A stretch of DNA of 64,000 nt from Sphingomonas sp. AP4-R1 (GCF_013113735.1 NZ_CP053346.1:4664001-4728000); one strand, 5' to 3'; shown: positions 26,336-35,052, numbered from the stretch's first letter. A program made the numbers and translations. The notes: a model not told the origin generated them from the sequence alone.

Positions 26336-27472
26336 ATGGACTTTGAACTGCCAGCAGAAGTCGCGGAATTTCGTGAGGTCACCCGTCAGATCGTTACGGA
26401 TCTCCTTCCGTATGAGCGCGAGTTCGTGGAAGAAGGCACTATCAATCCGATCATCCGCAAAACGCTGATCGACAACGGCTATTTCGCGCTGGCCTTTCCC
26501 GAGGAATATGGCGGCCTTGGCCTGGGTGCGCTGGCGCAGGCTGTCGTGCAGATCGAGCTCGCCCGCCTTCCCCCGCAATTCTGGACCGAGCTTCGCCCGC
26601 TGATGGGCCCGGGCGCGAAGAACATCCTGAACCATGGCAATGCCGAGCAGAAAGCGCGCCTCGTACCCGGTATGGCGGACGGCACGATCCCGATCGCCTT
26701 CGCGCTGACCGAAGCGCATTGCGGATCGGATCTCGCCTCGATGCGGACCACTGCGGTCCGCAATGCCGACGGCTGGGTCATCAACGGCAGCAAGACGTAT
26801 ATTTCCAACGGCAAGAACGCCAAGGAAGTGATCGTCTATGCCTATACCGACAAGTCGGCCGGCCGGAACGGCATGTCCGCTTTCCTGATGAGCGCCAGCA
26901 CACCCGGATTCTCGGTGGACGGCACGATCCCTTTGATGGGAACCGCCACGCCGGGCGTGTACGAATTGTCGTTCACCGATTGTCAGGTGCCGGCCGAAGC
27001 GATGCTCGGCGAGGAAGGTCGGGCGTTCCACTATGCGTTGGAAGGCCTGAACGAGGGCCGCCTCAACGTCGGTGCGACCGCGGTCGGCATGGGCGAATAT
27101 GCGTTGGAACTGGCGATCGACCAGGCCAAGACACGGCCGGCTTTCGGCGGCGTCATCGCCGACTTCCAGGCGATCCGCCATTATATGGCGCAGATGGCGA
27201 CCGACATGCGCGCCGCGCGTATGCTGCTGCTGGATGCCTGCTGGCGCTACGACAATGGTGATCGTCGCCGGGAGCTCGCCTCGATGGCCAAATTGTTCGC
27301 GACCGAGGCCGGCAGCCGCACGGTCGACAGCGCGGTGCAGATCTTCGGCGGCGCCGGCTATTGCAAGGGCTATGCGGTCGAGCGGCTTTATCGCGATATC
27401 CGCATCACGCGGATTTATGAGGGCTCTTCGGAGATCCAGAAGAATACGATCGCGCGCGAATTGCTGCGCTGA
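26336..27472 (+). CDS. Acyl-CoA dehydrogenase
   Basis: A 378-residue FAD enzyme introducing an alpha,beta double bond into an acyl-CoA. The signature ALTEAHCGSDLASM binds FAD, and the C-terminal catalytic glutamate lies in the IYEGSSEIQKNTIAREL motif at residue 362. FGGAGYCKGYAVERLYRD is also typical. A GGGAAGGAG ribosome site precedes the ATG. It has its own palindromic operator upstream and a bidirectional hairpin terminator 9 bp downstream. Its electrons would pass to EtfAB and ETF:QO encoded at 9.8-13.1 kb, which carry the same operator. With the convergent CoA-transferase it forms a CoA-dependent branch of the pathway. Confidence 0.94.
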   Translation: MDFELPAEVAEFREVTRQIVTDLLPYEREFVEEGTINPIIRKTLIDNGYFALAFPEEYGGLGLGALAQAVVQIELARLPPQFWTELRPLMGPGAKNILNHGNAEQKARLVPGMADGTIPIAFALTEAHCGSDLASMRTTAVRNADGWVINGSKTYISNGKNAKEVIVYAYTDKSAGRNGMSAFLMSASTPGFSVDGTIPLMGTATPGVYELSFTDCQVPAEAMLGEEGRAFHYALEGLNEGRLNVGATAVGMGEYALELAIDQAKTRPAFGGVIADFQAIRHYMAQMATDMRAARMLLLDACWRYDNGDRRRELASMAKLFATEAGSRTVDSAVQIFGGAGYCKGYAVERLYRDIRITRIYEGSSEIQKNTIARELLR

Positions 27473-27480
27473 TCCCGGCG

Positions 27481-27504
27481 AGGAGGGGCGTCGTCGCCCC
27501 TCCT
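27481..27504. terminator. Bidirectional hairpin terminator
   Basis: A perfect 10-bp stem (AGGAGGGGCG / CGCCCCTCCT) with a TCGT loop separates the convergent acyl-CoA dehydrogenase (stop 27472) and CoA-transferase (stop 27505) genes. It lacks long T runs, so efficiency is uncertain. Confidence 0.65.
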
Positions 27505-28692
27505 TCAGCCCATGATGCCGGCGTTTTTGAGCGCCGCGATCGCTTCGTCCGACATGCCGAGTTCCTGCGCCAGCACATCGGCGCCATGCTCTCCGAGCCG
27601 CGAAACCATGTCACGCGCTTCGGCGCGCGATCCCGACATGCGGAACGGCGGATTGGGCACGCGATATCGCCCGCCCTCGTCCCCGATTTCGGTGAAGAAT
27701 TTACGCGCCGCGAGCTGTGGGTCGTCCAGCAACTCCTCAACGTTGCGATAGCGCGCGCAGGGTACGCCAAAGCGCGACAGGATCTGCTCGCCCTCTTCGG
27801 AACTGTGCGTGATCGTCCATTTCTCGGTCTCGGCCAGCAGGTCCGACCAGTTGGCGTTGCGATCGGCATTGGTGCGAAACCGGGGATCCTCGCGCCATTC
27901 GGGGTGGCCGACCGCATCCGCCAGCTGCTCGAAATTCTTCGGGCTCGTCGGCGCGACCATCAGGAAACCGTCTCGGGTCTTGAGCGGTGTGTAGAGCGGT
28001 CGGCGCGGCGCGACATTCTGGGCCTGCTGCAGTTCGAACACGAGCATGCCCGCCATCGCCTCCAGCATCGACACGTCCAGAAACTGGCCGACGCCGGTCT
28101 TTTCGCGCTGATAAAGCGCAGTCTGAATCGCACCGAAGGCATGGGTGCCGCCGAGTACGTCGGCCACGAAGATCCCGCTTGTCGCCGGACGGTCCACGGC
28201 GCCGTCCTGATAGTCCATATTGACCATATCGAAGCCACTGGAGGCGTGGACGACCGGTGCGTAGGCCGGATCCTGCGACCGTGGCCCAGTCTGACCGTAG
28301 CCCGAGATCGAACAATAGATCAGGCGCGGATTGATCGCCGCGAGCGTGGGATAATCCAGTCCCAGCCGGGCCATGACACCCGGCCGGAAATTCTCGACCA
28401 GCACGTCGAAGCCGGCAACAAGCTGCCTGATCGCCGCGATCGCCTCGGGCGCCTTGAGATTGAGCGCGATGCTGCGTTTGCCGGCGTTGAGATGCCCGAA
28501 ATAGGAACTTGCCCCGTCGCGCAGCGGCGGCCGTGCGCGGACCTGATCGCCTTCGAGCGATTCCACCTTCACCACATCGGCACCCAGATCCGCCAACATC
28601 CGTGTGGCGAACGGGCCGGCCATGACGGCCGTGAAATCCAGAACCCGGACGTCCGCCAGGGCGTCGCTCGTCGTCCGCCCGCTCTCACTCAC
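27505..28692 (-). CDS. Class III (CaiB/BaiF) CoA-transferase
   Basis: A family III CoA-transferase of about 395 residues that moves CoA from a donor thioester to a carboxylate. The N-terminus VRVLDFTAVMAGPFATRMLADLGADVVKVE is diagnostic. SIALNLKAPEA and PGVMARLGLDYPTLAAINPRLIYCSISGYGQTGP are conserved, and the catalytic-aspartate region is GIFVADVLGG. I prefer GTG 28692, preceded by GGAGAG, over a GTG six codons upstream. The gene starts 13 bp from a perfect 41-bp palindrome carrying the FadR-type core. It is convergent with the acyl-CoA dehydrogenase and likely makes the acyl-CoA that enzyme uses. Confidence 0.93.
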   Translation of the reverse strand: MSESGRTTSDALADVRVLDFTAVMAGPFATRMLADLGADVVKVESLEGDQVRARPPLRDGASSYFGHLNAGKRSIALNLKAPEAIAAIRQLVAGFDVLVENFRPGVMARLGLDYPTLAAINPRLIYCSISGYGQTGPRSQDPAYAPVVHASSGFDMVNMDYQDGAVDRPATSGIFVADVLGGTHAFGAIQTALYQREKTGVGQFLDVSMLEAMAGMLVFELQQAQNVAPRRPLYTPLKTRDGFLMVAPTSPKNFEQLADAVGHPEWREDPRFRTNADRNANWSDLLAETEKWTITHSSEEGEQILSRFGVPCARYRNVEELLDDPQLAARKFFTEIGDEGGRYRVPNPPFRMSGSRAEARDMVSRLGEHGADVLAQELGMSDEAIAALKNAGIMG

Positions 28693-28704
28693 TCGTGCTC
28701 TCCG

Positions 28705-28745
28705 TATCACAAACTATAATGGTCTGACCATTATAGTTTGTGATA
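28705..28745. promoter_or_regulatory. Perfect 41-bp palindromic operator of the CoA-transferase
   Basis: Two 20-base arms, the left being TATCACAAACTATAATGGTC, are exact reverse complements around a single T. The centre is the FadR-type AATGGTCTGACCATT. TATAAT occurs in both directions (28715-28720 plus, 28735-28730 minus), so the minus-strand -10 box of the CoA-transferase promoter is buried inside the operator. The flanking arms beyond the 15-bp core are not conserved at the other sites. Confidence 0.8.
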
Positions 28746-28786
28746 GCAGTGTCAACGCGTGGCAATTCCAACCAGACCGCGCGCGG

Positions 28787-29533
28787 TCAGCTATTCTTCC
28801 TGATCTTCCGGATATGGCGATGGATGCGCTCCAGATGGTTGCGCATTTCCTCGGTCGCCGCTTCCACGTCGCGAGCCCGCAGATGTTTGACGAGGCGGAA
28901 CCGCGCTTCGATCAGGGACTCCTGCAAGGTCTCGTAGCCCGGCCCCTGCACAAATTCGTGAAGGATGGCGGACAGCGAATCCACGAACGGCCCGAAAATC
29001 CGGTTCTTGGTCGCGCGCGCCAAAACGCGATAATAATCGATCGCACATTGATAGCGGGCCTCGACCTCCGAAACCGTCTTCGTCCGCTCTGCGATCGCCT
29101 CCAGTTCGGCGAAATCCACTTCGCTACCGCGCACGCAGGCCAGTCGCACGACGATATCCTGGATCGCGATACGCGCTTCTGTCAGTTCCTCCAGCGTGAT
29201 CTCGCCCAGCCGGACATAGTCCTGCAGCGCCGCCGTGATCCGCTCGGGGTCGGCGGACTGCACGAAGGCGCCCCCTTTGGCGCCTTTCATGTTGCGGATG
29301 ATGCCGGCCATCTCGAGACTGCGCAGGGCTTCGCGCAACGCGCTTCGGCTGACCTGGAACTGGATGGCCAGCTCGCGCTCCGGAGGCAGCTTGTCTCCCG
29401 TCCGCAAGGTTCCGTTGGCGAGTTCCTTGCGGATCTGCTCGCAGATGATCTCGAACGCACGCGGCGTCTTGACGGGCGAGAAGGTCGGAGCTCGCAGCGG
29501 GGTCGAGGCAGCTGGCTTGGGTTGGCGCATCAC
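28787..29533 (-). CDS. GntR-family regulator, FadR/FCD subfamily
   Basis: A 248-residue transcription factor. The N-terminal winged HTH (about 27-95) has GDKLPPERELAIQFQVSRSA and LREALRSLEMAGII, the standard GntR reading head. The C-terminal FCD helix bundle contains the acidic/histidine pattern expected for an effector or metal pocket (EARIAIQDIVVRLA, EARFRLVKHLRARD, RNHLERIHRHI). It is transcribed towards the CoA-transferase with the 41-bp palindrome between them. As the only FadR-type gene here, it is the natural ligand-responsive repressor for the AATGGTNNNACCATT sites. No such palindrome lies upstream of its own start; a different CAACGTC/GACGTTG repeat does. Confidence 0.92.
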   Translation of the reverse strand: MMRQPKPAASTPLRAPTFSPVKTPRAFEIICEQIRKELANGTLRTGDKLPPERELAIQFQVSRSALREALRSLEMAGIIRNMKGAKGGAFVQSADPERITAALQDYVRLGEITLEELTEARIAIQDIVVRLACVRGSEVDFAELEAIAERTKTVSEVEARYQCAIDYYRVLARATKNRIFGPFVDSLSAILHEFVQGPGYETLQESLIEARFRLVKHLRARDVEAATEEMRNHLERIHRHIRKIRKNS

Positions 29534-29580
29534 CCGTGGCTAACCGCCAACCCGCCGATAGACAATCGGTTGAACCCTTC

Positions 29581-29601
29581 CAACGTCATATTGCGACGTT
29601 G
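29581..29601. promoter_or_regulatory. Inverted repeat upstream of the GntR gene
   Basis: CAACGTC and GACGTTG form perfect 7-base arms around ATATTGC, 48 bp before the GntR start. It differs from the AATGGTNNNACCATT sites, so it may bind another protein or act at the RNA level. Confidence 0.35.
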
Positions 29602-29720
29602 ATGATTTTCGCTTGCCTAAATTCCTTCATGCCGCTGCCCCTGTTCCGGGCCCAATCCGGACTCCCGGGTACGCCGAATGGAATGTCAAACGGCATGTCC
29701 AGATGCATGTTTGATCCATT

Positions 29721-29772
29721 TGTGGACATTCGGAAGTCTCTGCCTTCTTCCCACTTTCGGACATCCGTTCAT
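29721..29772. repeat. Dispersed ~50-bp degenerate repeat, copy 1
   Basis: The segment has the two-part skeleton GGACATTC, about 20 bases, then TTCCCxxxxTCGGACATxCGTTCA, which recurs in other gaps of this window (34923, 35001, 40338, 46788, 49102, 55371, 60529). It is intergenic and degenerate. Confidence 0.4.
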
Positions 29773-30067
29773 ATCGGCGAAGGCTTCTTTCCCCGCGCCC
29801 CCTTTTACGCTGCCAACCATCGTAACGAGCTAAGGCCAATTGGTCCCGCAAAGCTGTGGACTACCGATCTCAAATCGGTTGCGATAACGAGGCAGGCGCC
29901 TGGACATAGCCGCCGACTATGGACAATCGAGCGCTTCGCATATCCGCCCGCGTCATCTGTCTGTCATATCTCGATGGCGAGGTCGCGGACGCGACCCGGA
30001 CGGCGGAGAGAGGATGGGCTCGTCGGCGAGGCGCGCGATCTGAAGGCATGACAACCAAGGGGGTTTC

Positions 30068-32920
30068 ATGGCCATTCTGACATCCAAAGTGTCCTGTCTC
30101 GCACTCACCGCCACATGTCTCTGGAGCCAGGCGGGCTATACGCAGGACGGTCCCGCGCCCGGCATCGTTGGCGATGCCTCGCCGGATGCGGCCGCCCTTT
30201 CAGGAAAACCGGATAGCGATATCGTGGTCACCGGATCGCGCATCGTGCGCAACGGTTATCAGGCGCCGACCCCGCTGACGGTGCTCAGCACGCAGGACAT
30301 ACAGGCGACCGCCCCGGTCAACGTCGCCGATTATGTCAATCAGATCCCCTCGGTGGTCGGCAGCACAACGCCCGCCAATTCCAACCTTTCGATCAGCGCG
30401 GGCACGTTCGGCATCAACGCCATCAACCTGCGCGCGCTGGGCGCCAACCGTACATTGGTGTTGCTGGACGGCCAACGGTCGGTGGGATCGACGCTTGCCG
30501 GCCTCGTGGACGTCAACACCTTCCCTCAGGGACTTATCAAGGGTGTCGAGGTCGTGACCGGCGGCGCATCCGCAGCCTATGGCTCAGATGCCGTCTCCGG
30601 CGTCGTGAACTTCATTCTCGACAAGGAGTTCACCGGGCTCAAGGCGAACGCCCAGTACGGCATCACCAGTTATGGCGATGCCCCCTCCTACAACTTCGGC
30701 ATGACGGGCGGCCTATCCTTCGCGGAAGGGCGCGGCCATGCGCTGCTGAGTGCCGAGATGACGGTGAAAGAGGGCCTCGATGGCGTTCCGCGCAAGTGGA
30801 ACAACAAGGGCTGGTACATCATCAACAACCCTGCTTACACGGCGGGCAACGGGGCGCCCGAGCGGCTGCTGGTGAGCGGCGCGGGCCTGAGCAACGCGAC
30901 GCCGGGCGGCATCATCACCAACACCGCGTTCAAGGGAACCGTGTTCGGCCAGGGCGGTGCGCTGAGCCAGTTCAACTATGGCACGGTCCGCGACCCCTGG
31001 ATGATCGGCGGCGATTGGCAATCGACCCAGGTCAACGGCTATCAGTCCCTCGACCCCGCCGAGAACCGCAAGACCATCTTCGGCCGGCTCAGCTACGAAG
31101 TCGCCGACTGGCTGAACCTCTATGGCCAGGCCTCCTATGCGCGCTCGCACACCGTCGGCCAGCTGGGCGTGCAGCTGAACCAGGCGAACGTCACGATTCA
31201 GTCGGACAACGCCTTCATTCCGGCGGCGCTGCGCCAGCAATTGGCGGCGGCCCGCATTTCCTCGTTCACGCTCGGCACCACCAACGCCGATCTGCCCATC
31301 CGGACCAACGACACCACGCGCGAAGTGCAACGCTACGTCGTCGGCGGCAATGGCAAGTTCGATGCGATCGGTCGCACGATGCGCTGGGACGTCTATTATC
31401 AGAAAGGCATTGCCGACACGCGTGAGGCGGCCGTGGGCATCACCAACAATGCCCGGCTCGCGCTTGCCCAGGATGCGGTGTTCGCGCCGGCAGGCAATGC
31501 GCTTGGCGTAGCGGCAGGCACGATCGTCTGCCGCTCCTCGCTCACCACCCCGACCAATGGCTGCGTGCCGCTCAACCGGCTCGGCATCGGCGTGGCGAGC
31601 CCGGCGGCGCTCAATTACGTCCTTGGCGATCCCTATCGCAAACAGCGTTTCCAGGAGGATGTCGTCGCCGGCAATCTTTCGACTGATGCCTTCAGCCTGC
31701 CGGCCGGCCCGGTTTCGGTCGCGATCGGCATCGAGCATCGCCGCGAGAAGGTCAGCGGCTTCGTCGAGAGCCAGTATCAGACGGGCTGGTTCGTCGGTAA
31801 CTATCTCCCGACCTTCGGCAGCTACGACGTGACGGAAGGCTATTTCGAAGCGTTGGTCCCGATCATCAAGGGGCTCGATCTCAACGGTGCCGTGCGCGGG
31901 ACGAGCTATTCGACCTCGGGCTACGTCACCACCTGGAAGGTCGGCGCGACCTTCCAGCCGATCTCCGACATCCGTTTCCGCGCGACGCGTTCGCGCGATA
32001 TCCGCGCACCCAATCTCGGCGAACTCTACACGGCGGGATCCACCCGAACCAACGTGCTGATCGATTCCAGCCAAGGCAACGCCTCCGTGCAATTCAGCGG
32101 CACCACGGCAGGCAATGCGAACCTGAAGCCTGAAAGGGCCGATCAATGGGGCGTCGGCGTGGTGATCCAGCCGCACTGGATTCCGGGGCTCGCTTTCTCG
32201 GTCGACTATTACGACATCAAGATCAACGGCGCGATCAGCTCGGTCGCCGCACAGACGGTCGTGGATCGCTGTAACGAGGGCATCGCGGCCTTTTGTGCGG
32301 CGGTCGTGCGTGGCCCCAACGCTTTTGGCACCAACCTCCAAGTGTTCGAGAGCCCGTTCAACTTCGCAACGCAAAAGGCACGCGGCCTCGATTTCGAGAC
32401 CTCGTATCGAACGCGGGCTGGATCGGGCAGCGTAACGCTACGCGGCATGGCGACGCGCTATCTCGAAAACTATTCCAACAATGGCATCGACGCGCCGGTG
32501 GATACGGTTGGATCGAATGCATCGGGCGGCACGCCAAAATGGCTGTATCGCGTCACCGCCACCTATAATCGCGGCGGCTTTACGTACAATCTGATCGGTC
32601 GCGGCGTGAGCGCCGGCGTATATGATACGAGCTTCGTCGAATGCTCGTCCACCTGCCCTGCCTCGACGGTCACCAATCGCACGATCAACGACAATCATAT
32701 CGCGGGTGCTTTCTATATCGACACGACCATCTCGCAGAATATCAGGATGGGCAGCCAGTCGATCGAGCTATTCCTGAATATCAATAATCTGTTCGATAAG
32801 GATCCGCCCGTGGTGGCATCCGGCCCCGCCGGCAGCGCCTATGCCACGCCCGCGACCAATCAGTCGCTCTACGATCTGCTCGGTCGCACCTTCCGAGTAG
32901 GAGCCCGTTTCCGATTGTAA
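30068..32920 (+). CDS. TonB-dependent outer-membrane receptor (large)
   Basis: A 950-residue receptor with a short signal peptide (to about SQAGYTQD). The TonB-box-like DIVVTGSRIVRNGYQAPTPL leads a plug with INLRALGANRTLVLLDGQR and GVEVVTGGASAAYGSDAVSG. This plug subtype, with GGASAAYGSDAV, is common among the large sphingomonad and xanthomonad receptors for peptides, polysaccharides or other bulky ligands, unlike the LRGPQGTLFGRN type of the other two receptors in the island. The barrel ends in RTFRVGARFRL. It is followed, same strand, by an exported N-acyl-D-amino-acid deacylase-like amidohydrolase, so an amide or peptide-like conjugate is a plausible ligand. Confidence 0.9.
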   Translation: MAILTSKVSCLALTATCLWSQAGYTQDGPAPGIVGDASPDAAALSGKPDSDIVVTGSRIVRNGYQAPTPLTVLSTQDIQATAPVNVADYVNQIPSVVGSTTPANSNLSISAGTFGINAINLRALGANRTLVLLDGQRSVGSTLAGLVDVNTFPQGLIKGVEVVTGGASAAYGSDAVSGVVNFILDKEFTGLKANAQYGITSYGDAPSYNFGMTGGLSFAEGRGHALLSAEMTVKEGLDGVPRKWNNKGWYIINNPAYTAGNGAPERLLVSGAGLSNATPGGIITNTAFKGTVFGQGGALSQFNYGTVRDPWMIGGDWQSTQVNGYQSLDPAENRKTIFGRLSYEVADWLNLYGQASYARSHTVGQLGVQLNQANVTIQSDNAFIPAALRQQLAAARISSFTLGTTNADLPIRTNDTTREVQRYVVGGNGKFDAIGRTMRWDVYYQKGIADTREAAVGITNNARLALAQDAVFAPAGNALGVAAGTIVCRSSLTTPTNGCVPLNRLGIGVASPAALNYVLGDPYRKQRFQEDVVAGNLSTDAFSLPAGPVSVAIGIEHRREKVSGFVESQYQTGWFVGNYLPTFGSYDVTEGYFEALVPIIKGLDLNGAVRGTSYSTSGYVTTWKVGATFQPISDIRFRATRSRDIRAPNLGELYTAGSTRTNVLIDSSQGNASVQFSGTTAGNANLKPERADQWGVGVVIQPHWIPGLAFSVDYYDIKINGAISSVAAQTVVDRCNEGIAAFCAAVVRGPNAFGTNLQVFESPFNFATQKARGLDFETSYRTRAGSGSVTLRGMATRYLENYSNNGIDAPVDTVGSNASGGTPKWLYRVTATYNRGGFTYNLIGRGVSAGVYDTSFVECSSTCPASTVTNRTINDNHIAGAFYIDTTISQNIRMGSQSIELFLNINNLFDKDPPVVASGPAGSAYATPATNQSLYDLLGRTFRVGARFRL

Positions 32921-33115
32921 GAGCGGAGAATGCGATGGGCGACGGGTGCTGGCGGGGTGTCCGGCCAGTCTCCGTCGCAAGCATAAGCGTGCGAAACGGG
33001 CCTCGTTGAAGAAGTCCAACCATAACGGTCGTCTATGCTCTTTCATCGCTTCAGTGCTGGCCGACAACGGACAGCCATTTTAGCTTTTCTTCGCTCGAAC
33101 AGCGGGAGAACGATG

Positions 33116-34768
33116 ATGACGCGGACCACCCCATTCTCTGCACGCCGGCATGTGCTGGCGGTCGGCTCCGCTTTGGTGGTCCTCGCGTCGCATGCTGCTG
33201 CGGCTCAAGCCGAAGAGTATGATGTACTGATCCGCAACGGCACCGTGTTCGACGGCAGCCTCGATGCACGCCGCAAGGCGGACGTCGCCATCAAGGGTGA
33301 CAAGATCGTCGAGGTGGGCGTGATCCCCGAAACCGCCACCGCCACGCGCGTGATCGACGCGACCGGCCGTTACGTCACCCCCGGCTTCATCGATCCTCAT
33401 AATCATGCCGTTTTCCCTGGTCGTCCGGGAATCGATACCGAGCAACTCGCGGGCGCGCCGCCCCTGCTGTACGAGGGCATCACGTCGATTCTGCTCAATC
33501 CCGATGGGGGTGGCCCGGCGGATCTCAAGCCGCAGGTGGACGCTATCGCGCGCTGGACCCCGGCAGTGAACGTCGCGCCGATGATCGGGCATAATGGCGT
33601 CCGCACGGCCGTGATGGGCCTCGCCAATCGCAAGGCGACCCCGGCCGAGATCGCGAAGATGTCGGCGCTGGTGAAGACGGCGATGGATTATGGCGCCTTC
33701 TGCTTCTCTACCGGCCCCTTTTACGTACCGGGCAAATATTCGGACACGGCGGAACTGGTCGCGCTTTCGAAGATCGCAGCCCCCTACAAGGACAGCTGCT
33801 ACATCAGCCATATCCGCGACGAATCGAGCTACGATATCGGCGTGGTCAATGCGGTGAAGGAGTTGATCACGGTCGGCCGTGAGGCGAAGATCAAGGCCGT
33901 CGTCACCCACCAGAAGGCGATCGGCCCGGATGTCTGGGGCAAGTCGAAGGAGATCGTCGCGCTGATGCAGCAGGCGCGCGCCGACGGCGTCGATCTGTGG
34001 GCCGATCAATATCCTTACGCGGCCTCGTCCACCGGCCTGTCCGCCTCGACCGTGCCGGGCTGGGCGCAGGAAGGCGGCGCCAAGGCGATCGCCGATCGCA
34101 TCAAAAATCCCGAGACGCGCGCGCGCATGCGGACCGAGATGATCGACAATATCCGCCGCCGGGGCGGTGCGAATGCCTTCATGATCCGCGATTATCCGCC
34201 CGATCGCTCGGTGGAGAATATGCGGCTCGACGAGATCGCGCGGAAATGGGGCAAGGAGCCCGTCGATGCCGCGCTCGATCTGCTCGCCAGCGGCAACGAG
34301 ACGATGGTGATCTCGTTCAACATGAACGAGGGCGATGTCGAAACCTTCATGAAGCAGCCGTGGACGATGACGTCGTCGGATGGCGAACTGCACATCCTCG
34401 GCGTCGGTGCCGCGCATCCGCGCTCTTATGGCGCCTTCCCGCGCAAGCTCCGCCACTATGTGATCGATCGCAAGATCCTGACGTGGGAACAGGCGATCCA
34501 TTCCTCCACCGGCCTGACCGCCACGGTCTTCAATTTCGAGGGGCGCGGCTTCCTCAAGCCCGGCTACTTCGCCGACGTGCTGGTGATCGATCCCACAACG
34601 GTGCGCGACACCTCCACTTATGTAAAACCGCACTCTTATGCGGTCGGCATGGATTACGTCCTCGTCAACGGCAGGTTCGAAGTCGATCACGGCAAGGTGA
34701 CGGGCGCCCGCGCCGGTCGCATCCTGCTGCGCGATCGCAAGGCCGAAGCGACGAGTGCGGGGGCATGA
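33116..34768 (+). CDS. Exported amidohydrolase, N-acyl-D-amino-acid deacylase family
   Basis: A 550-residue metal-dependent amidohydrolase with a signal peptide (RRHVLAVGSALVVLASHAAAAQA). The N-terminal strand YDVLIRNGTVFDGS and the DAxGRYVTPGFIDPHNH motif carry the first metal-binding histidines. Later conserved pieces are CYISHIRDESSYDI, VTHQKAIGPDVWGKS, LWADQYPYAASSTGL and the C-terminal GFLKPGYFADVLVIDP. This is the D-aminoacylase/dihydroorotase-like family; members cleave N-acyl-D-amino acids and related amides. I chose ATG 33116 over 33113 for spacing from GGGAGA. It lies downstream of the large receptor, suggesting periplasmic processing of the imported ligand. Confidence 0.88.
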   Translation: MTRTTPFSARRHVLAVGSALVVLASHAAAAQAEEYDVLIRNGTVFDGSLDARRKADVAIKGDKIVEVGVIPETATATRVIDATGRYVTPGFIDPHNHAVFPGRPGIDTEQLAGAPPLLYEGITSILLNPDGGGPADLKPQVDAIARWTPAVNVAPMIGHNGVRTAVMGLANRKATPAEIAKMSALVKTAMDYGAFCFSTGPFYVPGKYSDTAELVALSKIAAPYKDSCYISHIRDESSYDIGVVNAVKELITVGREAKIKAVVTHQKAIGPDVWGKSKEIVALMQQARADGVDLWADQYPYAASSTGLSASTVPGWAQEGGAKAIADRIKNPETRARMRTEMIDNIRRRGGANAFMIRDYPPDRSVENMRLDEIARKWGKEPVDAALDLLASGNETMVISFNMNEGDVETFMKQPWTMTSSDGELHILGVGAAHPRSYGAFPRKLRHYVIDRKILTWEQAIHSSTGLTATVFNFEGRGFLKPGYFADVLVIDPTTVRDTSTYVKPHSYAVGMDYVLVNGRFEVDHGKVTGARAGRILLRDRKAEATSAGA

Positions 34769-34922
34769 GCGACACCGTGACGGAATAGGTTTTCGGGCAG
34801 TGCTCGCCTCAAGCCCCTGACGATACACTCAAGCATCCGACGACTGCGTCAAACACAGTCCTTCCAGCCGGATCGAGTGCCTATTCAACAGGTTCGAACA
34901 CTATCGACTGCAAGACCCAAAA

Positions 34923-34972
34923 TGAGCCATTCGTGCAGGTTGTGCGGAGCCCGAAACCGGACGTCGGTTCAC
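34923..34972. repeat. Dispersed ~50-bp degenerate repeat, copy 2
   Basis: GAGCCATTCG, a 20-base middle, then GCCCGAAACCGGACGTCGGT and TCAC. It aligns with the copies at 49102 and 60529 across both halves. Confidence 0.4.
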
Positions 34973-35000
34973 TTCGATTTTAGCTGCTGCAAGGGCGTGA

Positions 35001-35052
35001 GGCGGACCCGGCTGGCGGCCCACACCGCCCGAAAGCGGCCGTGCCGCTCACC
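35001..35052. repeat. Dispersed ~50-bp degenerate repeat, copy 3
   Basis: A GCGGACC start is followed by CCCGAAAGCGGCCGTGCCGC and TCACC. Its last 21 bases are identical to 40366-40386. Confidence 0.42.

Larger units (their letters stand above)
29534..30067. other. Intergenic region between the GntR gene and the TonB receptor
   Basis: This 534-bp region has no gene I can support. It holds an inverted repeat CAACGTC-N7-GACGTTG (29581-29601) about 50 bp upstream of the GntR start. A copy of the dispersed repeat lies at 29721-29772, and an ACCGAT-N5-ATCGGT repeat at 29863-29879. An AAGGGGG ribosome site for the receptor ends it. A possible autoregulatory site and the receptor promoter should lie here. 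Confidence 0.5.

Noticed and set aside
30713..32374. A 553-codon minus-strand frame inside the large TonB receptor
   Set aside because: Antisense shadow of a clear receptor gene; composition is typical of reverse-frame GC-rich DNA.
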